From: Desulfobacterales bacterium
GTDB lineage: Bacteria; Desulfobacterota; Desulfobacteria; Desulfobacterales; JAUCGF01
NCBI GenBank assembly: GCA_029940345.1
Contig: JAOZRC010000246.1
Location: forward strand, 1-7,574
DNA: 7,574 nucleotides
Direction: 5' to 3'
Made by a program: the position numbers and the translations under genes. Under the pieces are notes generated by a model, which was not told where the DNA came from, did not search any database, and saw only the letters and a program-made list of their open reading frames with translations. How positions within the stretch are numbered: the first letter of the stretch is position 1; every line of letters begins with the position of its first letter. Shown in pieces: positions 1 to 5,579 of this stretch.

Positions 1-292
1 CGGGTATTGCCTTCGCTTGTAGTACTAATAGTCGCAATCCCTTTTAAATCAGGTCAATGATTTCCACTGAATTGGAAATAAGCAATAACAAAGAGGATGA
101 AGAAATGTCGCAATCCCTTTTAAATCAGGTCAATGATTTCCACAAAAACAAAAAGTTTTACGGGGATACTCGTAAACAAAGTCGCAATCCCTTTTAAATC
201 AGGTCAATGATTTCCACTATCAATCTTTTAGTAAGGGGAAAGAAACTTCAGATTTGTCGCAATCCCTTTTAAATCAGGTCAATGATTTCCAC
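1..292 (-). CRISPR. CRISPR array, four identical 37-bp repeats, open at the left window edge
   Basis: Identical 37-bp repeats lie at 31-67, 107-143, 181-217 and 256-292. The spacers are 68-106 (39 bp), 144-180 (37 bp) and 218-255 (38 bp). Bases 1-30 are probably the end of another spacer, so the array continues to the left. On the minus strand the repeat begins GTGGAAATC and ends ATTGCGAC, which resembles the usual 8-nt crRNA 5' tag (ATTGAAAC-like). It contains a perfect 6-bp stem, AAATCA/TGATTT, around a 6-nt loop, suited to Cas6-type processing. Minus-strand transcription also agrees with the AT-rich leader-like stretch on the right and with the direction of cas1. If so, spacer 218-255 is the newest. 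All repeats being identical, including the one nearest cas1, indicates that no decayed trailer end is in view. Spacer targets cannot be judged by eye. Confidence 0.98.
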
Positions 293-336
293 AGCACCCT
301 ATTTTTTTTCAATTATTTCAGTCAGTTTAAACCCTG

Positions 337-458
337 TTTGCGAGGTCCTCCTTTTTTCGGCTATTGTTTGCATGGCCTTTTTCCTTTTTTTAAAATAAAA
401 TATTAATATTTGCAATAAAATCAAGAAGATAAATTTTGCGAGAACCTCCCCTCTTTTC
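337..458 (-). repeat. Direct repeat of a CTCGCAAA motif inside the leader
   Basis: Copies lie at 337-358 and 435-458. Both read, on the minus strand, GAAAA, a purine-rich GGAGG stretch, two variable bases, then CTCGCAAA. They align with a 2-nt gap and a few mismatches. The copy nearer the array ends 44 bp from the first repeat; the distal copy forms one arm of the hairpin at 432-485. Conservation of CTCGCAAA over variable neighbours suggests a protein-binding site, perhaps for the adaptation machinery. This is inference. Confidence 0.55.
397..424 (-). promoter_or_regulatory. Candidate promoter for the pre-crRNA
   Basis: On the minus strand, TTGATT (424-419) and TATTTT (402-397) are separated by 16 bp, a plausible sigma-70-like -35/-10 pair. 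Transcription would start near 390 and reach the first repeat about 100 nt later. The -10 box is imperfect and the area is so AT-rich that chance matches are likely. It overlaps the 14-bp palindrome at 398-411. Confidence 0.3.
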
Positions 459-485
459 AGTGGGTTTTGAGGTTCTCGCGAAATT
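432..485. repeat. 17-bp inverted repeat (long hairpin) in the leader
   Basis: Arms 432-448 and 469-485 pair over 17 positions with one G-U pair and no other mismatch, around a 20-nt loop. The core is GCGAGAACCTC/GAGGTTCTCGC. It starts 64 bp beyond the cas1 stop codon. It could end or stabilise the cas1 transcript, but no clear U-tract follows the stem on either strand, so a standard intrinsic terminator is unlikely. It shares the CTCGCAAA motif with 337-358. Confidence 0.75.
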
Positions 486-548
486 CAACTATTTGCATTT
501 AACCTTAATGAAAATTTAATTAAATTCAATATGTTACAAATAACATCT

Positions 549-1544
549 TCAAGAATGCAGGATAAATGGCGTATAGGGTTCGTTATTAATCACGGCCCGC
601 TCCATTTGTTCGACTCTTTCCCGGATGACTTGTCGAAAATTGATATATTTTTCGGTTTTGGCATCAATGAAATCGGATGTCATAAAATTTTCATAATTCG
701 CCAAAAAGTTTTTCCTAGCTGTATCATCCATAATAACCCCCCTATCTTTTTTTGTAAACTGATTTGTTTTGATCACGCCCTTATTAATGAGGTATAAAAC
801 GAGGCGTTCGGCGACCGGACTGCGTAATTCTTCCACCAAATCGCTGGCCAGGGATTTTCGTCCATATTTGATTTCATGCAAAAACCCGATGTAAGAATCA
901 AAACCGAAAGCTTCAAGCATGCTGCTCAGTTCGTTAAACACCATCATATAGGCAAAGCCCAGCATTGCGTTCACCGGGTCCGGCGGCGGATGGTATTCCC
1001 GTTTTTTCAATTCGAATCCGTGCAAGAGCAGTTGGCCGAACGCTTTAAAATAAATCCGACTGGCATTGCCTTCGACGCCCCGCAGTTGTTCAACACGCGT
1101 TTGCCTGTCTGCCTGCCGCATCCCGGTTTTCAAACTTTCAATCGCTTCATTCAAATTGATATCCGGTTGGTTTCTCTGATAGCGGATCAGAAAAATACGT
1201 TGATTTTTTATTTTTGCTTTTACAAATGATTGGCTGATTTTGATTTTAAAATCCGGGTCACGGTATCGATCATGCTGGGCCATGCGGAGGTAAATATTTT
1301 TGGTCAGTTCCGGTGCAAGACGATATTTCAGTTTGCCATAGGAGGATAGAAACGCGACCTCCACGCCTTTTCCGGAAAGAAAACGCATCAATTCCGTGGT
1401 GACCTGGCTGTTTCCAAAAACCAAAATACGTTTAAGATCACCAGTGTGAATTTCCTTGATGATTTTGCCGCCTTTTTTAACGGCAATCCGTTTAGAGCGC
1501 TTCTTCAGTTGAAGGCCATTGTCGGTGATATAAAGTGTTTGCAT
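549..1544 (-). CDS. cas1: Cas1, CRISPR integrase
   Basis: This is the metal-dependent endonuclease/integrase that, with Cas2, inserts new spacers at the leader end of the array. The 331-residue length is normal for the family. An N-terminal beta-rich part (about 1-85) is followed by the helical catalytic lobe. The expected metal-binding triad is visible: E158 in the VEGNASRIYF stretch, H223 in GFLHE and D235 in SLASDLVEELRSP, the last being the familiar Cas1 signature. The gene looks intact. The ATG at 1544 gives the typical short N-terminal strand (MQTLYITDNG), but no good Shine-Dalgarno sequence precedes it, so translation may be weak or depend on upstream genes. It is the last gene before the array and follows the primase gene after a 108-bp repeat-filled gap. 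No RT or Cas6 domain is fused to it, unlike many RT-linked Cas1 proteins. Confidence 0.97.
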   Translation of the reverse strand: MQTLYITDNGLQLKKRSKRIAVKKGGKIIKEIHTGDLKRILVFGNSQVTTELMRFLSGKGVEVAFLSSYGKLKYRLAPELTKNIYLRMAQHDRYRDPDFKIKISQSFVKAKIKNQRIFLIRYQRNQPDINLNEAIESLKTGMRQADRQTRVEQLRGVEGNASRIYFKAFGQLLLHGFELKKREYHPPPDPVNAMLGFAYMMVFNELSSMLEAFGFDSYIGFLHEIKYGRKSLASDLVEELRSPVAERLVLYLINKGVIKTNQFTKKDRGVIMDDTARKNFLANYENFMTSDFIDAKTEKYINFRQVIRERVEQMERAVINNEPYTPFILHS

Positions 1545-1652
1545 TATTAAGATTTCAGGTTTCAGTATTCAATGTTCATTTTTCATTCAGTGTTCGATGT
1601 TGAAAGTTCGATGTTGGATGTTCATTTTGCATTCGATGTTCATTTTTGAATT
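1545..1652. repeat. Degenerate short tandem-like repeats between primase and cas1
   Basis: The 108-bp gap consists almost wholly of variants of a TTCRATGTTCATTTT-like unit. The clearest pair is 1567-1583 and 1631-1647, which match at 16 of 17 bases. Diverged copies starting with TTCGATGTT or TTCAGTGTTCG lie between them. It splits what would otherwise be a compact cas2-RT-primase-cas1 operon. I recognise the style from Desulfobacterota intergenic DNA, but that is memory, not a search. Confidence 0.7.
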
Positions 1653-3101
1653 TCAGCATTTCAACTCCCATTCGCAATCGCCCCCCTCTTTTTGAATTCT
1701 ACGGATACTTCCCATCGCGGTGGTTAACGTATCCGCCGGCAGGGCGTCGAACAGATATTCAAGGGCCGCAGACACGCGCTGCAAGTCGCTGCCGGCCTGA
1801 TTTATTTTATGATTTAATTCAAGATATTCAAGAAACAGGGACCATGCATCAGTTTGTGCGTTTTCGGAACCGCTTGGGGTTTCAGGTGCTTTTTCGGATT
1901 GTTCCGAATGCGCCGGCAGCGCCTGCGACAGTTCCTCATCAACCGGTGCTTGGCCTGCATCGTTCCAGGGCGTAATTGCCTGAGATGTGACGTTTTCACT
2001 GTTTTGAACAGGCGTTGCGTCATTTTCAGCGTCATTTTCGTCTGCCTGAACGTCACCGTTTTCTTCTGAGAAAATAGACTTGAAATCCAGAACAGACGGT
2101 TTTTTCGTTTCTTCAGGTGCCGTTTCGGATTCCGTCTGGCCTGGGCTGTCGCTTTTACCAGGGGCCGGTTTTTGTGTATCTGCCAGTTTTTGGGCAAATA
2201 GCGGTTGTGAGGAAGTGCTATCCATCTCGGCTTCCAACAAATAAAGCACGGGTGACGGATAACTGCGAGGCGGCAGTTTGAATTTGCAATCGCAAAATGA
2301 TTCGGCGATTTCAAAGAAGTTTTCCATAATGCGGGCGCAACTGATGGGGCTTTCTTTGCGGGTGTCAATATAGCGTTGGGTGTGATGGCGGTCGTAATTC
2401 ATACAGTACCCCATCACTTTATGAAGCAATTGATTCCCATCTTTACCGGCAAAGGTCAGCGTGTAGAGAAGACTGACGCGCTCGTAATGGGTCAGGTAGT
2501 TGGTGTCCCGGGCTTTTAAGATAAGATGTTTCAAAATTTTGCATCGGTTGACCATCTCTTGCAGACCGGGCGCGGTCATAATTTTATTTTGGGTGCCGTA
2601 AGTGATATCCTGAGCATCCGTGCCGGGCGCGATTGGCGGCAACAGGTTCAGCGCTTCCGTATCAGCAGGACGAATAGCACTCAAAAAACGCATCTGGTCA
2701 GGATACGGCTGGCTGTCATTATTCAGAAAAAGACAACGCCGGTTATTTTTTTTATTGATGCCTAACGGCAATTTGATCAGGCATTGATGGCGTTGGCTTT
2801 TTCCGTGCGGAAACAGTTCCCACACCAAGTCTGGCGATGGCGGCCCCGCCTGTTTGATAATCGCCTGGCCGAGAAGGATAGCCCGGGCGGCAGGCGCCTC
2901 GGCGGTGAAAAAGAGCCATCCGTGACGGCCTTTGTAGCCGCTGTCTTCGATACATAATGTCATTCCCATGCGTTCACAAACCGCGCCGATACGCAGGATG
3001 TCCGCATGGGCCAGACGCAAAAGTTCGACACGTTCGTTTTCATCAGCTTGCAGCAAACGGCGCTTGGAGATATCCACGTCACATCCATGTTCAGCAACCA
3101 T
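1653..3101 (-). CDS. CRISPR-associated archaeo-eukaryotic primase-polymerase (TOTE/CAPP-like), N-terminally disrupted
   Basis: An AEP-superfamily nucleotidyltransferase, the kind of enzyme that primes or extends DNA; beside cas1 and cas2 it may process prespacers. AEP motif I is D8-V-D10 (CDVDISKRR). Motif II is DSGYKGRHGWLFF with S54 and H60. The region RRCLFLNNDSQPYPDQ (121-136) matches the motif III end of TOTE-type primases; the first expected acidic residue appears to be N127, with D129 kept. Residues about 180-290 contain C187, C233, C255, C270 and C272 in a helical context (LTHYERVSLLYTL) that resembles the Fe-S or zinc module of PriL-type primase subunits. A Ser/Glu/Pro-rich acidic linker (about 292-425) leads to a short helical C-terminus. 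The ATG at 3101 is the first possible start, because a stop lies two codons upstream. Its first seven residues (MVAEHGC) look like out-of-frame RT sequence, so the strand before motif I is not native. It overlaps the RT frame by 142 bp and may be a broken half of an RT-primase fusion. Confidence 0.82.
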   Translation of the reverse strand: MVAEHGCDVDISKRRLLQADENERVELLRLAHADILRIGAVCERMGMTLCIEDSGYKGRHGWLFFTAEAPAARAILLGQAIIKQAGPPSPDLVWELFPHGKSQRHQCLIKLPLGINKKNNRRCLFLNNDSQPYPDQMRFLSAIRPADTEALNLLPPIAPGTDAQDITYGTQNKIMTAPGLQEMVNRCKILKHLILKARDTNYLTHYERVSLLYTLTFAGKDGNQLLHKVMGYCMNYDRHHTQRYIDTRKESPISCARIMENFFEIAESFCDCKFKLPPRSYPSPVLYLLEAEMDSTSSQPLFAQKLADTQKPAPGKSDSPGQTESETAPEETKKPSVLDFKSIFSEENGDVQADENDAENDATPVQNSENVTSQAITPWNDAGQAPVDEELSQALPAHSEQSEKAPETPSGSENAQTDAWSLFLEYLELNHKINQAGSDLQRVSAALEYLFDALPADTLTTAMGSIRRIQKEGGDCEWELKC

Positions 3102-3493
3102 AATTTACCATTTTGAATGCACCGGCCGGCTTGTTTGACCGCCGTCAAAGCCGACTTCTTGCGTCTGTAAGCATAACTGCAGGGTAGGAAACGGGTTTCA
3201 AAATGGGGGCTTAAAACCTGCACAAGCGCTTGTTGCACGATCCGGTCGCGCACCGCCGATATCCCGATATTACGGAAAGCATCCTTTTGTTTGCGATATT
3301 TATAAGTCATCACAGGCAACGGGCGATAGGCGCCTTCAGCTATCTCTTGCCGCAGGGTTTGCAGGTTGGCTTCCAATTTTTTTCCAAAATCTTTCTGCCG
3401 GACGCGGTCGATACCGGGACGCGCACGTTTAGCGCGAACATGCTTCCAGGCCGCTTCGAGATTGTCAAGGGAATGTATTTTTTCAAAAATCAT
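2960..3493 (-). pseudogene. Truncated reverse transcriptase (group II intron-like, CRISPR-associated), fingers region only
   Basis: The first 138 residues match the N-terminal part of group II intron-type RTs as found beside cas1: AAWKHVRAKRARPGIDRV (14-31), YRPLPV (56-61), the RNIGISAVRDRIVQQAL block (74-90), the SYAYRRKKSALTAV block (106-119), and the strand LWLLNMDV (131-138) with the first catalytic aspartate, D137. From residue 139 the frame reads through primase DNA in the wrong frame and stops at 177. The rest of the palm with the YxDD box, and the thumb, are absent, so RT activity is not expected. The start overlaps the cas2 stop by 4 bp (ATGA), and a GGAG lies 11 nt upstream, so it should be translated by coupling to cas2. 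In related loci such RTs may continue into a primase domain. Here the -1 shift relative to the primase frame suggests a deletion, frameshift or recoding event. Confidence 0.85.
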
Positions 3494-3777
3494 AATATAT
3501 CAAACTCCGTATCAATGCGCATGGGTTTCAATCCCAAAAAACGGTATTGTTTTACGCATGCGCTGCAAAGCAGATAGATTAAGACACTATCTTCTTTAGG
3601 GTCAATCGTGTCATCTAATTTACAGATTAGCTCTTCAAGCGTGCGTGTGTCAAGGATACATTCAAACACACTTTTTTGCATCCGAAGACCGTAGTCTTTT
3701 AACAGTTCGGATGCGCGGCGGCGTTTTTTATCGGATACGATGTCGTAGGCGATGATGTAGTGGTTTTTATGAGGCAT
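3490..3777 (-). CDS. cas2: Cas2, CRISPR adaptation protein
   Basis: Cas2 is the small ferredoxin-fold dimer that bridges two Cas1 dimers during spacer integration. The 95-residue length is typical. The first strand ends in YDI with the conserved D12. It is followed by KKRRRASELLKDYGLRMQKSVFEC, the classic Cas2 RRR...YGxRxQxSVFE signature, and by a second strand region DSVLIYLLCSAC. The gene looks intact. It heads the adaptation operon and its TGA overlaps the RT start codon. No clear Shine-Dalgarno sequence precedes the ATG at 3777, and I see no strong promoter in the 98 bp up to the vapC remnant, although that gap holds a 12-bp inverted repeat. Confidence 0.96.
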   Translation of the reverse strand: MPHKNHYIIAYDIVSDKKRRRASELLKDYGLRMQKSVFECILDTRTLEELICKLDDTIDPKEDSVLIYLLCSACVKQYRFLGLKPMRIDTEFDIL

Positions 3778-3808
3778 TGTAAGCTATCGAATAATGAATT
3801 GAAAAATG

Positions 3809-3880
3809 GGCATCCTTCATATAAGGTCAAAAGCAGTTTACACTTTTAAGAGGAGTATTAACTGACAAATGAAGGATGCC
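3809..3880. repeat. Perfect 12-bp inverted repeat upstream of cas2
   Basis: GGCATCCTTCAT (3809-3820) and ATGAAGGATGCC (3869-3880) are exact reverse complements, 48 bp apart. The right arm contains both an ATG giving only a four-codon frame (3869-3883) and the first two bases of GCCTGA next to the ATG at 3876. An AGGAG lies at 3851-3855. The pair could be an operator, for example of a former toxin-antitoxin unit, or the ends of a small inserted element that broke vapC. Neither is proven. Confidence 0.65.
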
Positions 3881-4103
3881 TGATTTTTTCCGTAAAGTCA
3901 AAGTGTTGTTGCTGGATCAGGATGCCGCCGACAGATTTGGAAAAATTAAAGCAAATCTACGCAGAAAAGGAGAGATAATCGGAGATTTCGATATCCTGAT
4001 TGCATCAATTGCATTAAGCCATGATGAAACCCTGGTGACAAATAACACCGATCATTTTGAAAGAATATCCGAATTGAAATATGAAAACTGGTTGGAAAAA
4101 TAA
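3876..4103 (+). pseudogene. VapC-like PIN-domain toxin, C-terminal remnant
   Basis: The 75-residue frame matches only the C-terminal half of VapC-type PIN ribonucleases, which are usually about 130 residues. The stretch GKIKANLRRKGEIIGDFDIL (22-41) corresponds to the 'LxxxGxxIgxxDxlIA' region with its conserved acidic residue. It is followed by IASIALSHDETLVTNNTDHFERI, the typical TxNxxHF ending, and a closing KYENWLEK. The N-terminal DTN strand with the first catalytic aspartates is missing, so it should be inactive. A stop codon lies in frame just before the ATG at 3876, and no antitoxin gene is recognisable nearby. It is the only plus-strand gene trace, with its stop 18 bp from the CARF-HEPN stop, and it separates that gene from cas2. 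Confidence 0.8.
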
Positions 4104-4130
4104 AAAAAAAGGCCAATGCGCTCATATTGG
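4102..4130 (-). terminator. Weak candidate terminator of the CARF-HEPN gene
   Basis: On the minus strand, a 5-bp stem CCAAT/ATTGG (4130-4126 and 4117-4113) with an 8-nt loop overlaps the end of the gene. After two bases it is followed by nine T residues (4110-4102). The U-tract is convincing but the stem is short. Confidence 0.35.
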
Positions 4131-5435
4131 TATGGCAGTCGGAAATTGAACCGGCGCCCCCCATTTTTTTTCCCCGCATAAGCGTTCAATGGCGGTTTCA
4201 ATAAAGGCCGCCGCTATGTCAGCAAAGTTCCGATAGTCCGTGTCCGTTATCGGCGTGAATCCATGTGCTAGAATGGAATTGTTGCGAATTTGCAAAATTC
4301 CCTGAATTTTTTTGTCATTCTGCCGGTACAATTGCCCCAACGGATCGTCCGGCCAAGCGCTTAACAATTCATAGCTTAGGACGAGACCGAGTTTGACACG
4401 CTCTGCATCAGGATTCGGATTTTTATAGAATTTCCTGAACGCTTCCGGCATATCGGCCGTGGCTACTTCTGAAGTCTTAATTTTATGCGCGCGCCATAGC
4501 CTGATCTGAACCAGCAGTTCCAGCGCGCGATAAATACGGCTCACCGCATCATCATACCGCTGTTGGGCCGCCCGTCTTTCCGCATTAAGGACAAGGTCTT
4601 GCACGATTTCATAGCCATGCGCCGCCATTTTGGCGAGAGCGACAAATTCGGCGTCGATTGCAGCGCGGCTTGCCATAACCCGTTTCAGAAACAGGCCGGA
4701 TGGCTGGATTTCAGGATAGCCCATCAAATTTTGCAGCAACACCCACGCGCCGGCATGGTCAAATTTATCCCAGGCATCATAGCCTTTACAAAAATCAAGC
4801 TGACAGCGGATACGCCGACGATCTTCAGGGGGCATCTGCACGCAGGTCATCAGACTTTGAAGCTGGCTGGCGGCGGCCGGAAACTGGTATTTTTTTAAAT
4901 ACAAGGGCAGGAACTGCTCGATTTTGCGCTGCACATCAATCAAGGATGTTGAAACCAGTTCAGTGGATTCACCGCTGTCAACGCCCACCAGATCAGGCCG
5001 CCGCGCGCTGGTTGTCAGAAAAAGGTTGATATTGTAATCCATGGCCGCCATGCCCAGCGAAAGGGACATGGTTTTGGTGCCGCCCGTGTAATCGGCCATG
5101 ATTTCCACAGGCGAATAATCGTTTAATAATTGACGGATAATCGCTGATGCCAGCGTATAGCACTCCGCAGGGTCATCCGGTTCCTGAACCAGCGCCAAAT
5201 CATGTTCAGGGTTGAAATCATCCAGACTGAGATGCGTAGGAAGATTCGGAAATTCAGCGATGATTTTACCGCGTTGTATTATTTTACAGGGTTTGCCGGC
5301 ACCGATAACCTGCGATTGGCTTCCGCCGGGGCCGCCGGAACAGAAAAAAATAACACGGTTCGGTTTTAATGTTTTAACGGATGTAATAATGGGCTGTGGG
5401 GAGCCGCCGACGGTTACGATTAATATTTTGGGCAT
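4122..5435 (-). CDS. CARF-HEPN ribonuclease, Cas02710 (Csx1/Csm6-like) family
   Basis: The protein (437 residues from the chosen start) looks like the TIGR02710/Cas02710 family of type III accessory nucleases. The N-terminal CARF Rossmann domain opens with MPKILIVTVGGSPQPIITSV and contains ADYTGGTKTMSLSL (about 114-127), both typical ligand-pocket motifs. The C-terminal half is helical. RNNSILAH has R384 and H391 in the R-X6-H spacing of an active HEPN RNase. Family knowledge: CARF binds cyclic oligoadenylate made by Cas10 during phage transcription and activates the HEPN RNase, giving unspecific RNA cleavage. The ring size used here cannot be told. I chose the ATG at 5435 because a GGAG lies 6 nt upstream and the CARF strand begins at once. 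An upstream in-frame ATG at 5474 would add 13 unremarkable residues without a ribosome site. Cas10 is not in the window. Confidence 0.88.
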   Translation of the reverse strand: MPKILIVTVGGSPQPIITSVKTLKPNRVIFFCSGGPGGSQSQVIGAGKPCKIIQRGKIIAEFPNLPTHLSLDDFNPEHDLALVQEPDDPAECYTLASAIIRQLLNDYSPVEIMADYTGGTKTMSLSLGMAAMDYNINLFLTTSARRPDLVGVDSGESTELVSTSLIDVQRKIEQFLPLYLKKYQFPAAASQLQSLMTCVQMPPEDRRRIRCQLDFCKGYDAWDKFDHAGAWVLLQNLMGYPEIQPSGLFLKRVMASRAAIDAEFVALAKMAAHGYEIVQDLVLNAERRAAQQRYDDAVSRIYRALELLVQIRLWRAHKIKTSEVATADMPEAFRKFYKNPNPDAERVKLGLVLSYELLSAWPDDPLGQLYRQNDKKIQGILQIRNNSILAHGFTPITDTDYRNFADIAAAFIETAIERLCGEKKWGAPVQFPTAIPI

Positions 5436-5579
5436 GGTTTTCTCCGTGTTAAGGTAAGTGGATATCCTATTCAAATTTTAGGGTGTCTTTTGAACTCTTA
5501 ATTTTAATCTTGCTCTTAATCTTACTCTAATGAAATGAGCAAGAGAAAGAGCAAGAAAAATGGGAAAATTATTTCGTTC
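5436..5579. repeat. Intergenic gap with low-complexity CTTGCTCTT-type repeats
   Basis: The 144-bp gap between the ATPase and CARF-HEPN genes contains, on the plus strand, TCTTGCTCTT (5509-5518) and a diverged TCTTACTCTA-type copy just after it. Their reverse complement AAGAGCAAGA follows at 5547-5556, with a further GAGCAAGAG at 5537-5545. The exact 10-bp inverted pair could form a stem of 10 bp with a 28-nt loop. The composition resembles repeats that fill gaps in Desulfobacterota genomes. A promoter for the CARF-HEPN gene may lie here (TAAAAT-like box near 5480), but I cannot define one. Confidence 0.5.
5442..5446 (-). promoter_or_regulatory. Ribosome binding site that decides the CARF-HEPN start
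   Basis: CGGAG on the minus strand, with 6 nt (AAAACC) before the ATG at 5435. The alternative ATG at 5474 has no such site. Confidence 0.65.

Larger units (their letters stand above)
293..548 (-). promoter_or_regulatory. Probable CRISPR leader between cas1 and the array
   Basis: This 256-bp stretch has no convincing gene. It is AT-rich, adjoins the first intact repeat and follows the cas1 stop codon, as leaders commonly do. It holds a long hairpin (432-485), two copies of a CTCGCAAA-containing motif (337-358 and 435-458), and two perfect 14-bp AT palindromes (398-411 and 513-526). Runs of A or T lie close to the array. These could include promoter and leader-anchoring or bending sites for Cas1-Cas2 integration. 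The assignment rests on position, composition and repeat orientation, not on homology to a known leader. Confidence 0.7.

Noticed and set aside
432..485. Intrinsic terminator after cas1
   Set aside because: The stem is strong, but no run of U follows on either strand, so it is listed only as an inverted repeat in the leader.
876..1229. 117-residue plus-strand frame opposite cas1
   Set aside because: Antisense to the catalytic part of cas1, with no family resemblance.
1814..2368. 184-residue minus-strand frame inside the primase gene
   Set aside because: It is a frame-shadow of the primase, rich in Arg, Lys and Pro with no recognisable motif, and has no ribosome site of note.
3070..3110. Programmed -1 frameshift joining RT and primase
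   Set aside because: No classic slippery heptamer of the X XXY YYZ kind is seen in the RT frame near the joint, and the missing RT palm points to deletion rather than recoding. It is not fully excluded.
3869..3883. Four-codon frame after the AGGAG at 3851-3855
   Set aside because: Too short to call a gene. It is probably the accidental result of the inverted repeat at the vapC break.
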